Source of the DNA: Bacillaceae bacterium OF18-1A
GTDB taxonomy: Bacteria > Bacillota > Bacilli > Bacillales > Bacillaceae_G
Direction of reading: 5' to 3'
Length of the DNA stretch: 64,000 bases
Assembly: GCA_027694045.1 (NCBI GenBank)
Contig: JAQEWB010000002.1
Coordinates: forward strand, 868,001-932,000
The notes beneath the pieces were generated by a model. That model saw only the letters and a list, made by a program, of their open reading frames with translations. It ran no database searches and was not told the DNA's origin. Of this stretch, positions 1 through 10,292 are shown piece by piece (positions within the stretch are counted from its first letter, which is position 1; every line of letters begins with the position of its first letter). Made by a program: the position numbers and the translations under genes.

Positions 1-105
1 GGAAACTATTCCATATTCATTATAACATCATCTTTTCTATCTTCTTTCATGATGAAGGAAAATATGTACGATTGTTCCAAAATATAGCTTCTCAATACAA
101 TGCAT

Positions 106-134
106 TTGACATTGTGTTTCTTTTTCGTTATATT
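106..134 (+). promoter_or_regulatory. Sigma-A promoter of ohrR-ohr
   Basis: A perfect -35 TTGACA (106-111) and a -10 TATATT (129-134) are separated by exactly 17 bases. Transcription would begin near 141, inside the candidate OhrR operator, and the ohrR ribosome binding site follows at 171-177. This is the only strong promoter match upstream of the operon. Confidence 0.75.
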
Positions 135-139
135 GATTT

Positions 140-169
140 TACAAAATTAAATTGTGCACAACTTAATTA
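140..169. promoter_or_regulatory. Candidate OhrR operator
   Basis: An AT-rich inverted repeat is centred on the perfect palindrome TTGTGCACAA (152-161) and flanked by TTAAA and CTTAA arms. It resembles the TACAATT/AATTGTA half-sites described for OhrR in Bacillus, though with mismatches. It covers the predicted transcription start, which suits repression of ohrR-ohr by OhrR when organic peroxide is absent. The assignment is inferred from position and partial motif similarity. Confidence 0.55.
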
Positions 170-183
170 GAAAGGAGTTATCC

Positions 184-636
184 ATGATAGAAGATTCTTT
201 GCATCTAGATAACCAACTTTGTTTTTCTATTTACGCCTGTTCTAGAGAGGTTACACGTTTCTATAGACCGTATTTAAACGAAATGGGCATTACGTATCCT
301 CAGTACATTACATTACTCGTACTATGGGAGCAAGATGGACTAACAGTAAAAGAAATTGGCGAACGTCTCTTTTTAGATTCCGGCACGTTAACACCTATGT
401 TAAAGCGAATGGAATCATTAACACTTGTAAAACGTGTTCGTTCCAAAGAAGATGAACGAAAAGTTTGTATCGAGTTAACAGAACAAGGTAAAAATTTAAA
501 AGAAAAAGCTTGTTCCTTACCGACAACAATGGCTACAAATTTAGGGATTACAGAACAAGAATACCACTCTTTACTAATCCAATTAAATAAACTAATTGAA
601 ACAATGAAAACGATAAACGATAGAAAAGGGGAATAA
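184..636 (+). CDS. ohrR: Organic peroxide sensor, MarR-family repressor OhrR
   Basis: This is a 150-residue MarR-family winged-helix repressor. The motif LCFSIYACSRE near the N terminus holds Cys13, equivalent to the peroxide-reactive cysteine of OhrR, and a second Cys19 follows. The winged helix lies around residues 45-105 (LTVKEIGERL, then SGTLTPMLKRM as recognition helix). The ATG at 184 is chosen because AAAGGAG lies just upstream; a GTG at 154 would extend the protein into the operator. The gene ends 2 bases before ohr, so the two form an operon. Known family behaviour is that oxidation of the cysteine releases the operator. An OhrR rather than a generic MarR is favoured by the adjacent ohr. 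Confidence 0.9.
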   Translation: MIEDSLHLDNQLCFSIYACSREVTRFYRPYLNEMGITYPQYITLLVLWEQDGLTVKEIGERLFLDSGTLTPMLKRMESLTLVKRVRSKEDERKVCIELTEQGKNLKEKACSLPTTMATNLGITEQEYHSLLIQLNKLIETMKTINDRKGE

Positions 637-638
637 AC

Positions 639-1055
639 ATGGATAAATTATATACTGCTTCAGTAACAGCTACAGGTGGAAGAAACGGGAAAGTAGTTTC
701 AGACGATGGCATATTAAATCTTGATGTAAAAATGCCAAAAGCACTAGGTGGTGCAGGCGGAGAGGCAACAAATCCAGAACAACTATTTGCCGCTGGTTAT
801 GCAGCTTGTTTCGATAGTGCATTACAACTTGTCATTCGTACAAAACGTGTGAAAGTAGAAAGTACAGAAGTAACTGCTCACGTTTCTATCGGAAAAGATA
901 CAGATGGTGGTTTCGGCCTATCTGCTGTACTTGATGTACATGTCGCTGGCGTTTCACATAGCGAAGCACAAGAACTTGTAGAAGCTGCTCACGGTGTATG
1001 TCCTTACTCAAAAGCGACGAGAGGAAACATTGAGGTTACATTAAACGTACGCTAA
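639..1055 (+). CDS. ohr: Organic hydroperoxide resistance protein Ohr
   Basis: This 138-residue protein belongs to the OsmC/Ohr family of thiol peroxidases, which reduce organic hydroperoxides in the cytoplasm. The two catalytic cysteines are visible: Cys57 in AACFDSA and Cys121 in VCPYSKATRGN. The N-terminal LYTA..ATGGRNG segment is typical of the Ohr subgroup rather than OsmC. Length matches the family. It is cotranscribed with its repressor gene ohrR immediately upstream and is followed by a strong hairpin terminator at 1066-1107. Confidence 0.93.
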   Translation: MDKLYTASVTATGGRNGKVVSDDGILNLDVKMPKALGGAGGEATNPEQLFAAGYAACFDSALQLVIRTKRVKVESTEVTAHVSIGKDTDGGFGLSAVLDVHVAGVSHSEAQELVEAAHGVCPYSKATRGNIEVTLNVR

Positions 1056-1065
1056 AAATGTAAGC

Positions 1066-1107
1066 AAAACAAAAAACGCGCGACATTCGTCACGCGTTTT
1101 TTGTTTT
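1066..1107. terminator. Bidirectional rho-independent terminator between ohr and ysxC
   Basis: An inverted repeat with arms CAAAAAACGCG and CGCGTTTTTTG has A-runs and T-runs on either side. It can therefore end transcription of ohr (plus) and of the convergent lon-ysxC unit (minus). Its 3' half overlaps the end of ysxC. Confidence 0.8.
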
Positions 1108-1686
1108 TGTCATTTTATGAATTGCCTTCCACGCTTCTTCTTTTCCAAGTCCTGTTTCAGAAGAGAATAGAACGATTTCATCGCCTATTTCAACAGCAAG
1201 CGTTTCTTTTACAACTTTTAAATGCTTTTGCCATTTCCCTTTCGGAATTTTATCGGCTTTTGTCGCAATAATAATTGTTGGGATTTCATAATGCTTTAAG
1301 AAATCATACATCATCACGTCATCGCTTGTTGGTTTGTGACGTAAATCAACTACTAATACAGCTGCGTCTAATTGCTCACGTGTCGTAAAGTACGTTTCAA
1401 TCATTTTGCCCCATGCCGCACGCTCTGATTTAGATACTTTCGCATATCCGTAACCTGGAACGTCAACAAAATGCATCATTTCATTGATTAAGAAAAAGTT
1501 TAGTGTTTGCGTTTTTCCTGGTTTAGAAGAAATACGTACTAACTTTTTACGATTTAAAATTTTATTAATAAAGGAAGACTTCCCTACATTCGAACGACCT
1601 GCTAATGCAATTTCTGGTAAATCACTGTCTGGATATTGTTCTGGTTTAACAGCACTAATTACAATATCTGCTTTTGTTACTTTCAT
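1090..1686 (-). CDS. ysxC: Ribosome biogenesis GTPase YsxC/EngB
   Basis: This is a 198-residue TrmE-Era-EngA-YihA-Septin family GTPase needed for late assembly of the 50S ribosomal subunit. G-motifs are clear: G1 GRSNVGKSS (about residues 30-38), G3 DVPGYGYA (about 75-82), and G4 ATKADKI (about 141-147). Length is normal for the family. Its ATG overlaps the lon stop codon by 4 bases (ATGA arrangement), so translation is coupled to lon, as in B. subtilis where ysxC follows lonA. The ribosome binding site (AGTAGGAGTG) lies inside the end of lon. Confidence 0.95.
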   Translation of the reverse strand: MKVTKADIVISAVKPEQYPDSDLPEIALAGRSNVGKSSFINKILNRKKLVRISSKPGKTQTLNFFLINEMMHFVDVPGYGYAKVSKSERAAWGKMIETYFTTREQLDAAVLVVDLRHKPTSDDVMMYDFLKHYEIPTIIIATKADKIPKGKWQKHLKVVKETLAVEIGDEIVLFSSETGLGKEEAWKAIHKMTKTKNA

Positions 1687-4013
1687 TGTTTCACTCCTAC
1701 TAATGCGTGCTCCAATACTTCATCTAAATGAGATGCAAGCACAAACGTAAGGTTTTCTTTTACGCTCTCTGGAATATCATCTAAATCTTTCTCATTTTCC
1801 GCTGGTAAAATAATTTTCGTTAAACCTGCGCGGTGAGCACTTAATGTTTTTTCTTTCAAACCACCAATTGGTAACACACGACCACGAAGTGTAATTTCAC
1901 CTGTCATACCAACTTCTTTACTTACAGGAATACCTGTTAATGCAGAAATCAGTGCCGTTGCCATCGTAATACCTGCTGACGGTCCATCTTTTGGAACTGC
2001 TCCTTCTGGAACATGAATATGGATATCATTTTTCTCATGGAAATCCGGATCGATATGAAGCTCTTCTGCACGAGAACGAATATAGCTAAACGCAGCTTGT
2101 GCTGATTCTTTCATAACATCCCCAAGTTTACCTGTTAAAATTAATTTCCCTTTACCTGGTGCTACAGACACTTCAATTGCAAGTGTATCGCCACCTGCCG
2201 CTGTGTAAGCTAAACCTGTTGCCATACCGACTTGGTCTGTTTTCTCAGCTTGCCCGTAACGGAATATGTGCTTACCAAGTAAATCAACAATGTTTTTATC
2301 AGTTACTACAACACGCTTACGTTCTGCTGTAACGATAATTTTTGCTGCTTTACGGCAAACCTTTGCAATTTGGCGCTCTAACGTACGAACACCCGCCTCG
2401 CGTGTATAATAACGAATAATCTCAAGAAGCGCTTCATCACGCACTTGTAAATTACCTTTTCGTAAGCCATGCTCTTTTAATTGTTTCGGCAATAAATGCT
2501 CGCGAGCAATGTGTACTTTTTCAAGTTCTGTATAGCCTGCGATCGAAATGATCTCCATACGGTCAAGTAATGGACCTGGTATACTTGCAAGTGTATTTGC
2601 AGTTGCTACAAACATAACTTTCGATAAATCATATGGTTCTTCAATGTAATGATCACTAAAGTTATGATTTTGTTCTGGATCTAGCACTTCAAGCAATGCC
2701 GCTGATGGATCCCCACGAAAATCATTAGACATTTTATCAATCTCATCTAATAAAAAGACTGGATTAACTGTTTTTGCTTTTTTCATACCTTGAATAATGC
2801 GTCCTGGCATTGCTCCAACGTACGTACGACGGTGACCACGAATTTCAGATTCATCACGCACACCACCAAGGGATACACGAACAAAGTTACGATTCAATGA
2901 TGTTGCAATTGAACGAGCTAACGAAGTTTTTCCGACCCCAGGAGGTCCTACTAAACAAAGAATAGGTCCTTTTAATGAGTTCGTTAATTTCTGTACAGCT
3001 AAATATTCAAGTACACGTTCTTTTACCTTTTCAAGACCGTAATGATCTTTATTTAATATTTCTTCCGAATGAACAAGATCAATCATATCATCCGTTGCTT
3101 CTGTCCAAGGAAGCGCCAATAACCAATCGATATAATTGCGGATAACACCACTCTCAGCTGAGCTTCCTGGTAATTTCTCATAACGATCTAACTCTTTCAG
3201 GGCAGCCTTCATTGTTTCTTCCGGCATTCCAGATTGTTCAATTTTCTCACGAAGTTCTTCTACTTCGCCGCCCTTACCTTCTTTATCACCAAGTTCTGTT
3301 TGGATCGCCTTCATTTGCTCACGTAAGAAATATTCTTTTTGTGTACGCTCCATTGAACGCTTCACTTTTTGACCAATTTTCTTTTCTAGGCTAAGTAACT
3401 CTTGTTCATCTTGAATAATTGAAATAAGTGTATGTAATCGTTCTTTCACAGATACAATCTCTAAAATCTCTTGTTTCTGCTTTGTTTTAATTGGTAAGTG
3501 AGACGCAATTAAATCAGCAAGTCTTCCTGGTTCTTCTACATCAGCTACCGTTGCAAATGTTTCATTTGAAACTTTTTTCGAAACTTTAATATATTGTTCG
3601 AAATGCTCCAGTAACGTACGCATAAGAGCCTTCTCTTCTAAATCATCTTCCACTTCTTCAGTTACCGTTTTAATAGAAACTTGCACTACATTTTCTTCTT
3701 CAATAAACTCTACTACTTCTGCTCTATGTAAACCTTCTACAAGGACACGAAGCGTACCGTTCGGCAATTTTAACATTTGCTTCACTTTCGCCACTGTACC
3801 TACACTATATATGTCATCTTCTTTCGGATCATCGATATTCATTTCTTTTTGCATTGCTAAAAAGATGATATTTTCATCCATTGCCGCCTGCTCTAGTGCT
3901 TGTATCGATTTATCACGTCCTACATCAAGATGCAGAACCATCGTTGGATATACGAGAACGCCTCTTAATGGTAGGAGGGGCACGATTCTTTCGTTCGTAT
4001 TCATACTAGACAT
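1683..4013 (-). CDS. lon: ATP-dependent protease LonA
   Basis: This is a 776-residue ATP-dependent serine protease of the LonA type that degrades misfolded and regulatory proteins in the cytosol. The N-terminal substrate-binding domain (IVPLLPLRG onward, residues about 9-200) is followed by the AAA+ module with Walker [10 protein letters not shown] and Walker B LLDEIDKM. The protease domain has the catalytic serine in [11 protein letters not shown] and the lysine in [10 protein letters not shown]. The start at 4013 is preferred over an upstream ATG because GGAGGTGCT directly precedes it. It is translationally coupled to ysxC downstream. A sigma-A promoter and a long palindrome lie just upstream. 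Confidence 0.96.
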   Translation of the reverse strand: MSSMNTNERIVPLLPLRGVLVYPTMVLHLDVGRDKSIQALEQAAMDENIIFLAMQKEMNIDDPKEDDIYSVGTVAKVKQMLKLPNGTLRVLVEGLHRAEVVEFIEEENVVQVSIKTVTEEVEDDLEEKALMRTLLEHFEQYIKVSKKVSNETFATVADVEEPGRLADLIASHLPIKTKQKQEILEIVSVKERLHTLISIIQDEQELLSLEKKIGQKVKRSMERTQKEYFLREQMKAIQTELGDKEGKGGEVEELREKIEQSGMPEETMKAALKELDRYEKLPGSSAESGVIRNYIDWLLALPWTEATDDMIDLVHSEEILNKDHYGLEKVKERVLEYLAVQKLTNSLKGPILCLVGPPGVGKTSLARSIATSLNRNFVRVSLGGVRDESEIRGHRRTYVGAMPGRIIQGMKKAKTVNPVFLLDEIDKMSNDFRGDPSAALLEVLDPEQNHNFSDHYIEEPYDLSKVMFVATANTLASIPGPLLDRMEIISIAGYTELEKVHIAREHLLPKQLKEHGLRKGNLQVRDEALLEIIRYYTREAGVRTLERQIAKVCRKAAKIIVTAERKRVVVTDKNIVDLLGKHIFRYGQAEKTDQVGMATGLAYTAAGGDTLAIEVSVAPGKGKLILTGKLGDVMKESAQAAFSYIRSRAEELHIDPDFHEKNDIHIHVPEGAVPKDGPSAGITMATALISALTGIPVSKEVGMTGEITLRGRVLPIGGLKEKTLSAHRAGLTKIILPAENEKDLDDIPESVKENLTFVLASHLDEVLEHALVGVKQ

Positions 4014-4048
4014 AGCACCTCCATAATAAATTAAACTCCTGTTCAACT

Positions 4049-4077
4049 ATTTTATATTACAATACATCTAGATGCAA
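4049..4077 (-). promoter_or_regulatory. Sigma-A promoter of lon-ysxC
   Basis: Reading the minus strand, a -35 TTGCAT (4072-4077) and a -10 TAAAAT (4049-4054) are separated by 17 bases. They lie about 35-60 bases upstream of the lon start codon. The -35 is overlapped by the arm of a palindrome. Confidence 0.6.
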
Positions 4078-4099
4078 TTGCAGAGATTCTCCGCAATTG
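4075..4099. promoter_or_regulatory. Palindrome touching the lon -35 box
   Basis: Seven-base arms CAATTGC and GCAATTG, with an inner GAG/CTC pair, form a 25-base near-perfect inverted repeat. It lies upstream of the predicted transcription start and overlaps the -35 box by three bases. It is therefore a better candidate for a protein-binding operator than for an RNA hairpin. It does not look like a CIRCE element or a CtsR box. Confidence 0.45.
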
Positions 4100-4130
4100 T
4101 AAATATCTTGTTTTTCTCACTTATAGAAGC

Positions 4131-4170
4131 AAAAAAGACTCCGCTTAAGCATACAAACTTAAACGGAGTC
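4131..4170 (-). terminator. Rho-independent terminator after lonB
   Basis: The stem GACTCCG-TTAAG pairs with CTTAA-CGGAGTC across a short loop. On the minus strand it is followed by six T residues, just past the lonB stop codon. Confidence 0.85.
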
Positions 4171-4195
4171 TGGCAAATTTTATTATCGTTTATTT

Positions 4196-5869
4196 TCACA
4201 TAGATTGTGCATCTGTTTCGTCTACAGCAGTATGCACATCAAGCTCTCGATGTATATTTTCCTGCATAAACGTTAGCTCAAATACTTCTTTTAACTTACG
4301 AACAGGAATAATTTCAATTCCCTTTATCGTGTACAAAAATGGTTGCATGTTTTCAGCAGGAATGATAACTTTCTTAGCTCCTGCTTTTTTCGCAGCTTTT
4401 ATTTTTGCATACACACCACCGATAGGTTTCACTTCTCCATGTATACTTATTTCACCTGTCATCGCTACTTCATTATTTACATACGTACGATGCACCGCTG
4501 AATATACACCTGTTGCCATCGCGATTCCCGCTGAAGGCCCATCAACTGGGATACCACCTGGAAAATTAATATGTATATCGTATCCTTCTGGCAACACATC
4601 TAAAGAACGGAGTACCGTTAATACATTGTCAACAGAACCTTTCGCCATACTTTTACGGCGAATTGATTTCGTTTGTCCACCGATACTTTCTTCTTCTACA
4701 ATTCCAGTAACATTTACCGATCCTTTATCTTTCGCCAGAATCGCTGTTACTTCAATTTCTAATAATGCACCTGTATTTGGTCCATATACAGCAAGTCCAT
4801 TTACAAGACCAATCCTTGGAATCGGATAAATACGTTTTTCATATTTCGGTGTAAGCTGACTAGAATGAACAACCCATTCTATATCTTCATCTTTAATGAA
4901 AGAACGTTCTTCATTTATCGCCATACCAGCAGAGATTTGCACGAGATTAATCGCTTCTCGTCCATTCCTTGCATACATTCCAATCATTTCAATACCATTC
5001 TCACCTATTTGCATGTCCACTTTGTCAGCCGCATTCTTCGCTACTTTTTGAATTTCTTCTGTATCTAATTCACGGAAGAACACTTCTAAACAGCGGGACC
5101 GGATAGCAGGTGGGATTTCCTCTGGCGAACGTGTCGTCGCTCCAACTAAACGAAAATCTGCTGGTAAACCTTTTTGAAAAATATCATGTATGTATGTTGG
5201 AATCATCGTATTTTCTTCACTATAGTACGCACTTTCTAAAAATACTTTCCGATCTTCTAACACCTTTAACATTTTATTCATTTGAATCGGATGTAGTTCA
5301 CCTATCTCATCAATGAATAAAATACCACCATGCGCATCTGTTACAGCACCTTTTTTCGGCTGCGGGATACCCGCTTGCCCCATAGCACCTGCTCCTTGAT
5401 AAATCGGATCATGTACCGAACCAATTAAAGGATCTGCAATACCACGTTCATCAAACCGAGCGGTCGTCGCATCAAGCTCTATAAAAGTTGCATTCGTACG
5501 AAATGGAGATTTCGGATTTCTTTTCGCTTCTTCTAATACAAGACGTGCTGCCGCTGTCTTTCCGACACCAGGTGGGCCATATATGATGACATGTTGTGGA
5601 TTCGGACCACAAAGAGCCGCTTTTAACGACCTAATCCCGTCCTCTTGCCCTACGATATCTGAAAAGGATGTAGGACGTACCTTTTCCGCAAGAGGCTCTG
5701 TTAAAGAAATCTCGCGCATTTTACGAAGTTGTTCTAATTCTTTTTTTGATTCTCGATCAATGGAAACTTTTTGTGTTCGCTGATTTCGAAGTAAATGCCA
5801 AAAATACAATCCGACAATTACACCAAAAACAAGTTGAACAAGTAAAAATATATTTGTCCAGCTCATCAT
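4196..5869 (-). CDS. lonB: Membrane-anchored Lon-like protease LonB
   Basis: This is a 557-residue Lon-family protease of the sporulation-associated LonB type. A single N-terminal membrane helix (FLLVQLVFGVIVGLYFW, about residues 8-25) replaces the large N domain of LonA. The AAA+ domain has Walker [12 protein letters not shown] (about 98-108) and the Walker B segment ILFIDEIGEL. The protease domain has Ser in DGPSAGIAMA and Lys in GGVYAKIKAA. GGGAGGAAATAA precedes the ATG. In B. subtilis lonB is transcribed in the forespore and lies between lonA and clpX, as here; forespore control here is inferred from that. Confidence 0.94.
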   Translation of the reverse strand: MMSWTNIFLLVQLVFGVIVGLYFWHLLRNQRTQKVSIDRESKKELEQLRKMREISLTEPLAEKVRPTSFSDIVGQEDGIRSLKAALCGPNPQHVIIYGPPGVGKTAAARLVLEEAKRNPKSPFRTNATFIELDATTARFDERGIADPLIGSVHDPIYQGAGAMGQAGIPQPKKGAVTDAHGGILFIDEIGELHPIQMNKMLKVLEDRKVFLESAYYSEENTMIPTYIHDIFQKGLPADFRLVGATTRSPEEIPPAIRSRCLEVFFRELDTEEIQKVAKNAADKVDMQIGENGIEMIGMYARNGREAINLVQISAGMAINEERSFIKDEDIEWVVHSSQLTPKYEKRIYPIPRIGLVNGLAVYGPNTGALLEIEVTAILAKDKGSVNVTGIVEEESIGGQTKSIRRKSMAKGSVDNVLTVLRSLDVLPEGYDIHINFPGGIPVDGPSAGIAMATGVYSAVHRTYVNNEVAMTGEISIHGEVKPIGGVYAKIKAAKKAGAKKVIIPAENMQPFLYTIKGIEIIPVRKLKEVFELTFMQENIHRELDVHTAVDETDAQSM

Positions 5870-5932
5870 TTATTTCCTCCCGCAATGTTTTATCTCTTAG
5901 TATTTCCGCGGAAGAACATAGCTAAACATAAA

Positions 5933-5964
5933 GAAAAACAGCAATTATAAAAATTGCTGTTTTC
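5933..5964 (-). terminator. Terminator after clpX
   Basis: Arms AAAACAGCAATT and AATTGCTGTTTT form a perfect stem with a short loop just downstream of the clpX stop. An A-run in the plus sequence gives a T-tract on the minus strand. Confidence 0.8.
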
Positions 5965-5972
5965 TCTTTGCA

Positions 5973-7232
5973 TTATGCAGATGTTTTTGTATCAAGTACA
6001 GTACCGTCTTGTAACACCAATTTTGGCGCTGCATTATCAGCTACTGTTTCTTTTGTAAGAATACACTTCTCGATATCTTTGCGAGATGGAAGTTCGAACA
6101 TTACATCTAGCATTAAGCCTTCAATAATAGAACGAAGTCCACGAGCACCTGTTTTACGTTCAATTGCTTTTTTCGCAATTTCAATAAGTGCACCTTCTTC
6201 AAACTCTAACTCAACATCGTCAAGCTCCAATAGTTTTTGGAATTGCTTAACAAGTGCATTTTTCGGTTTCGTTAAAATATCAACAAGAGCATCTTCATCA
6301 AGTGGCTCTAGGTTTGCAATAACTGGAAGACGACCGATAAACTCTGGAATTAAACCAAATCTTAAAAGATCCTCTGGTAATACGTGAGATAAAACATGCT
6401 TCTCATTTACATCAGCATTTTTCTTCTCAGAACCAAATCCAATTACCTTTTCACCAAGACGACGTTTAATAATTGGCTCGATGCCATCAAACGCCCCACC
6501 ACAAATGAATAGGATATTCGTTGTATCAATTTGAATAAACTCTTGGTGTGGATGTTTACGACCACCTTGAGGTGGAACGCTTGCTACAGTACCTTCTAAA
6601 ATTTTTAGAAGTGCCTGCTGCACACCTTCACCAGATACATCACGTGTAATTGATGGATTTTCGGACTTACGTGCCACTTTATCAATCTCATCAATATAAA
6701 TGATTCCTTTTTCTGCTTTCTCTACATCATAATCAGCTGCTTGGATTAATTTAAGTAAGATGTTTTCTACATCTTCCCCAACGTATCCAGCTTCTGTTAA
6801 AGATGTTGCGTCCGCGATTGCAAATGGAACATTTAAAATACGCGCTAACGTTTGTGCCAATAATGTTTTACCACTACCAGTTGGCCCGATAAGTGCGATA
6901 TTACTCTTCGCTAATTCTACATCATCAATTTTGCTGTTAGAATTAATGCGTTTGTAATGGTTATATACCGCTACCGCTAGTGCTTTTTTCGCGTTATCTT
7001 GTCCGATGACATACTCATCTAAGATTTCACGAATTTCTACCGGTTTCGGTACATCTTTGAATTCTACTTCTTCGTCTTTCGCAAGCTCCTCTTGTACAAT
7101 TTCAGTACAAAGTTCGATACACTCGTCACAAATGTAAACACCTGGACCTGCCACTAACTTTCGAACTTGCGTTTGTGTTTTACCACAGAAAGAACATTTT
7201 AATTGCCCTTTTTCATCATTAAATTTAAACAT
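5973..7232 (-). CDS. clpX: ClpX, ATPase and specificity subunit of ClpXP
   Basis: This is a 419-residue AAA+ unfoldase that recognises substrates and feeds them to ClpP. The N-terminal zinc-binding domain shows CSFCGK and CDECIELC (residues about 12-40). Walker A is [11 protein letters not shown], Walker B is IIYIDEIDK, and the ClpP-docking loop is seen as VIGFGSEKK. Start 7232 (MFKFNDEKG) is chosen over an upstream ATG because AAGGGGTG precedes it and because ClpX proteins start at this point. The gene has its own terminator and a plausible promoter at 7308-7336. Confidence 0.97.
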   Translation of the reverse strand: MFKFNDEKGQLKCSFCGKTQTQVRKLVAGPGVYICDECIELCTEIVQEELAKDEEVEFKDVPKPVEIREILDEYVIGQDNAKKALAVAVYNHYKRINSNSKIDDVELAKSNIALIGPTGSGKTLLAQTLARILNVPFAIADATSLTEAGYVGEDVENILLKLIQAADYDVEKAEKGIIYIDEIDKVARKSENPSITRDVSGEGVQQALLKILEGTVASVPPQGGRKHPHQEFIQIDTTNILFICGGAFDGIEPIIKRRLGEKVIGFGSEKKNADVNEKHVLSHVLPEDLLRFGLIPEFIGRLPVIANLEPLDEDALVDILTKPKNALVKQFQKLLELDDVELEFEEGALIEIAKKAIERKTGARGLRSIIEGLMLDVMFELPSRKDIEKCILTKETVADNAAPKLVLQDGTVLDTKTSA

Positions 7233-7307
7233 ATTTTCACACCCCTTACAAAGTGCTAACCTCTTGCCTTCGTATGTACACGATAAATGTATCGTATGTA
7301 AATACAT

Positions 7308-7336
7308 ATTATGTCACTACGTGGCGAGAAATACAA
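7308..7336 (-). promoter_or_regulatory. Probable clpX promoter
   Basis: On the minus strand a -35 TTGTAT (7331-7336) and a -10 CATAAT (7308-7313) are spaced 17 bases apart, about 75-105 bases upstream of the clpX start. The leader between them contains an imperfect hairpin (ATACGATA with TATCGTGT). Confidence 0.5.
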
Positions 7337-7460
7337 ATAATATGACTAGTTATGTACAAATAAAAAGTTTTTAAAACTTTTGAAATATGTATATTCGACT
7401 TATTAAGGAAGTTTTCCTTCTTCATCGAAAAGTTTTATAAATATATTTCTATATTTATAA

Positions 7461-7490
7461 AACAAGGCACGATTAAAATCGCGCCTTGTT
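7461..7490 (-). terminator. Terminator after tig
   Basis: Arms AACAAGGC-CGAT and ATCG-GCCTTGTT (one G-U-type mismatch) lie immediately after the tig stop codon, between tig and clpX. Confidence 0.75.
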
Positions 7491-7496
7491 ATTTTA

Positions 7497-8774
7497 TTAT
7501 GCAGCGTTGTCTACTAAGAAGTCTACAGCTTTACGCACTTTAAGATCTTCAGCTAAAGCGTCTACGCTTCCAAGAGCTTGCTTGATAGCGTCTACTGGCA
7601 TACCGTACATTTCAGCCATTTTTTCAACTTCTGCAGTTACTTCTTCTTCAGTAACTTCGATGTTTTCAGCTTCAATGATAGCTTCAAGAACAAGGTTGAT
7701 TCTTACGCGTTTTTGAGCGTCTTCTTTCATTTGCTCTTTTAATTTGTCAGCGTCAGTACCTGTGAATTGGTAGTAAAGCTCAAGGTTCATACCTTGTTGG
7801 CTTAAACGTTGCTCGAATTCACGAACCATACGATCTAACTCAGTGTTGATCATAGCTTCTGGAATTTCGATTTCAGCGTTAGCAGCAGCTAATTCTACTA
7901 CTTCGTCACGTACTTTGTGCTCAGCTTCGTGCTTTTTGCCTTCTTCTAAGTTTGTGCGAAGTTTCGCTTTTAATTCATCAAGAGTTGCAACCGCTTCGTC
8001 TGCTTCTTTAGCGAACTCGTCGTTTAACTCAGGAAGTTCTTTTGTTTTGATTTCGTGAATTGTTACTTTGAATGTTGCTGGTTTGCCAGCTAATTCAGCA
8101 GCATGGTACTCTTCTGGGAATGATACTTCAACGTCTTTAGACTCGCCAGATTTAAGACCAATTACTTGCTCTTCGAAACCTGGGATGAATGTACCAGAAC
8201 CGATTGCTAGAGAGTAGTTTTCGCCTTTTCCGCCTTCAAATGCTTCGCCATCAACGAAACCTTCGAAGTCGATTACAGCTGTATCACCGTTTTCAACAGT
8301 TCCTTCTTCTTTAACAACTAGTTCAGCTTGACGCTCTTGTAAAGATTTTAATTCGTTCTCTACATCTTCGTCAGTTACAGTTGTTTCAACTTTTTCTACT
8401 GCTAAACCTTTGTACTCACCTAATTTAACTTCAGGTTTCACTGTAACTTTTGCAGTGAAGATAAGGTTAGCATTTTTTTCGAACTTCTCGATGTCGATTT
8501 CAGGATGATCAACTGGGAAGATACCAGCTTCATCGATTGCTTCACCGTATGCTTTTGGTAAGATGATATCTAAAGCATCTTGGTATAAAGATTCAATACC
8601 AAAGCGTTGTTCGAATAATGGACGAGGCATTTTTCCTTTACGGAAACCTGGTACGTTAATTGTTTTTACTACTTTTTTGAACGCAGCGTCGATAGAGTTG
8701 TTTACTTCTTTAGCATCAACTTCGATTGTTAAAACGCCAACGTTACCTTCTAATTTTTCCCATTTTGTAGACAT
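7497..8774 (-). CDS. tig: Trigger factor, ribosome-bound chaperone and prolyl isomerase
   Basis: This 425-residue protein is the chaperone that meets nascent chains at the ribosome exit tunnel. The ribosome-binding domain carries the signature [10 protein letters not shown] (about residues 43-52). It is followed by an FKBP-type isomerase domain ([20 protein letters not shown] onward, about 163-245) and a C-terminal helical cradle rich in Glu and Lys. Length is normal. GGAGGGAAAGAATAA precedes the ATG. The order ysoA-tig-clpX is the same as in B. subtilis. Confidence 0.97.
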   Translation of the reverse strand: MSTKWEKLEGNVGVLTIEVDAKEVNNSIDAAFKKVVKTINVPGFRKGKMPRPLFEQRFGIESLYQDALDIILPKAYGEAIDEAGIFPVDHPEIDIEKFEKNANLIFTAKVTVKPEVKLGEYKGLAVEKVETTVTDEDVENELKSLQERQAELVVKEEGTVENGDTAVIDFEGFVDGEAFEGGKGENYSLAIGSGTFIPGFEEQVIGLKSGESKDVEVSFPEEYHAAELAGKPATFKVTIHEIKTKELPELNDEFAKEADEAVATLDELKAKLRTNLEEGKKHEAEHKVRDEVVELAAANAEIEIPEAMINTELDRMVREFEQRLSQQGMNLELYYQFTGTDADKLKEQMKEDAQKRVRINLVLEAIIEAENIEVTEEEVTAEVEKMAEMYGMPVDAIKQALGSVDALAEDLKVRKAVDFLVDNAA

Positions 8775-9083
8775 TTATTCTTTCCCTCCAACTATAATAA
8801 TGTATGCACATACCTCTATAGATTAAGATCTTCATTATCTCTTTTTTGAAATAACAAATACACAAATAATCCTCTAGCAAAAGCTTTCAGATATAATGTT
8901 CCAATCTACTAATTGCCCAGAAGACAACTACGGTATATTTTGTTCGAGAATAATATGAAACATATTAAGTAAGAGAATTACACTTCTCTTCTCTTACAAA
9001 CAGGCAGTTTTCTGCCTTTTGCAACCCTTACATTATAACATAGAATATGCTCGTTTCAAGAACCGAACGATTCTTTTTCATAA
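8775..9083. other. Intergenic region between ysoA and tig with two hairpins
   Basis: This 309-base gap holds the tig leader and two inverted repeats. One has arms GTAAGAGAA and TTCTCTTAC (8969-8997). The other, at 9002-9017 (AGGCAG/CTGCCT), lies just after ysoA and may be its terminator, though its T-tract on the minus strand is weak. I see no convincing -35/-10 pair for tig and no open reading frame. Confidence 0.5.
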
Positions 9084-10082
9084 TTATACGGGCAAATATC
9101 CTTCTCTTTCAACACGCAATAACCATTGATAGGCAATATGAAACTCTTCTAGTTCGATATTATACGCTGTCATAAGTTCTTCTTCATTAATAGCCAATCC
9201 GAAACGCTTTCTTCCAATCCGCTCTAAAACAGCCGCCCAAATCTCTACTTTATCCATTAATAACGCGAATGGGAAAATGCTAATTTGCAATTCTTTCCAA
9301 TATGTAACCATCGCATCAAATATATCGGGATAATTTTGTTCTAATCGATTTGATAATGTATGTATAACGTTATCGGATTGCTCCTCATTATGACCTGTAA
9401 ATGCTGGAATTACTTTCATTGTATTTCCAAACTTTTCTACTTCTATCTCTTCTTCCACCTGATTTTCTATCATTTTATACAAAATAGAAGTTTTTAAATA
9501 TGGGTGTTGCTGTTCTTCTAGTAAAAATTTCTTTAAAACAGGTAATGCGAGATCCAAGTCTTTTAACGAAAGTTGCTGAATTGCTCTTAACTTTTGCCCA
9601 AAACTGTCTCCAAAAATTTCATTAGTAAACTCATCCAATTCAAAATTTGAATCCACTAGCGACGTATCCGCTTCATGTAGCATACCTTCCGCAAATAAAG
9701 CAAGTTGCGCTAATTTTTCTCTTTGCTCAGGCATTACATCTTTTGTTTGCAAAACTTTTTCAACGGTTTCAATAACACCTTCATAATCATTTGTTTGAAC
9801 TAAAATAGTCACATACGTTTCAAGAATATCACCAAATAATACAGCACCAGTTTCAAGCAACTGTTCACATTTGTCTTTCGCTTCTTCCATACGCTTTAAT
9901 TCCAGTAAACAAATAACCGAAGCTAATTCCGTTTGTTCCGTTTCCGCACTATACTGACGTAATATTTCAAAGCAGCGCAATGCATCTTCGAATTTTCGTT
10001 CTTTCAATGCTAAAAAACCTTCATCAATATAACGCTCTGATAGTTGAGGAAACAATACGACCGTATTTTCTTTTTTATCCAT
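9084..10082 (-). CDS. ysoA: TPR-repeat protein YsoA
   Basis: This 332-residue soluble protein has tetratricopeptide-like helices in its first third (about residues 15-130: YIDEGFLALKERKFEDALRCFE, then similar helix pairs with Ala/Leu spacing). The helical C-terminal region is rich in acidic residues. There is no signal peptide or catalytic motif. It corresponds by position (upstream of tig) and character to B. subtilis YsoA, whose function is unknown; TPR proteins usually act as scaffolds. AGAGGCGG precedes the ATG. Confidence 0.8.
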   Translation of the reverse strand: MDKKENTVVLFPQLSERYIDEGFLALKERKFEDALRCFEILRQYSAETEQTELASVICLLELKRMEEAKDKCEQLLETGAVLFGDILETYVTILVQTNDYEGVIETVEKVLQTKDVMPEQREKLAQLALFAEGMLHEADTSLVDSNFELDEFTNEIFGDSFGQKLRAIQQLSLKDLDLALPVLKKFLLEEQQHPYLKTSILYKMIENQVEEEIEVEKFGNTMKVIPAFTGHNEEQSDNVIHTLSNRLEQNYPDIFDAMVTYWKELQISIFPFALLMDKVEIWAAVLERIGRKRFGLAINEEELMTAYNIELEEFHIAYQWLLRVEREGYLPV

Positions 10083-10259
10083 ACGTCCGCCTCTTTTTCT
10101 AGATTTTAGTGATCTTCAAAGTAAATATATCAAATGCTTACTGAGAACACAACATCTCAAAAACATTTGTTTGAAATATGAAAATATTTGATTTTTACAT
10201 TCCAATATGAACAAATCCTCATTAAAAATAAAAATTATATAAAACGGGGCAAATAAAAA

Positions 10260-10282
10260 TCCTCAGCAACAGGCGCAGAGGA
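10260..10282 (-). terminator. Probable terminator after the 82-residue membrane protein gene
   Basis: TCCTC and GAGGA arms with an inner GC-rich pairing are followed on the minus strand by ATTTTTATTT. Confidence 0.55.
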
Positions 10283-10292
10283 CTCATCATTA

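Noticed and set aside
154..183. Longer OhrR start at GTG 154
   Set aside because: It has no ribosome binding site, lies inside the operator and transcription start region, and adds residues not found in OhrR.
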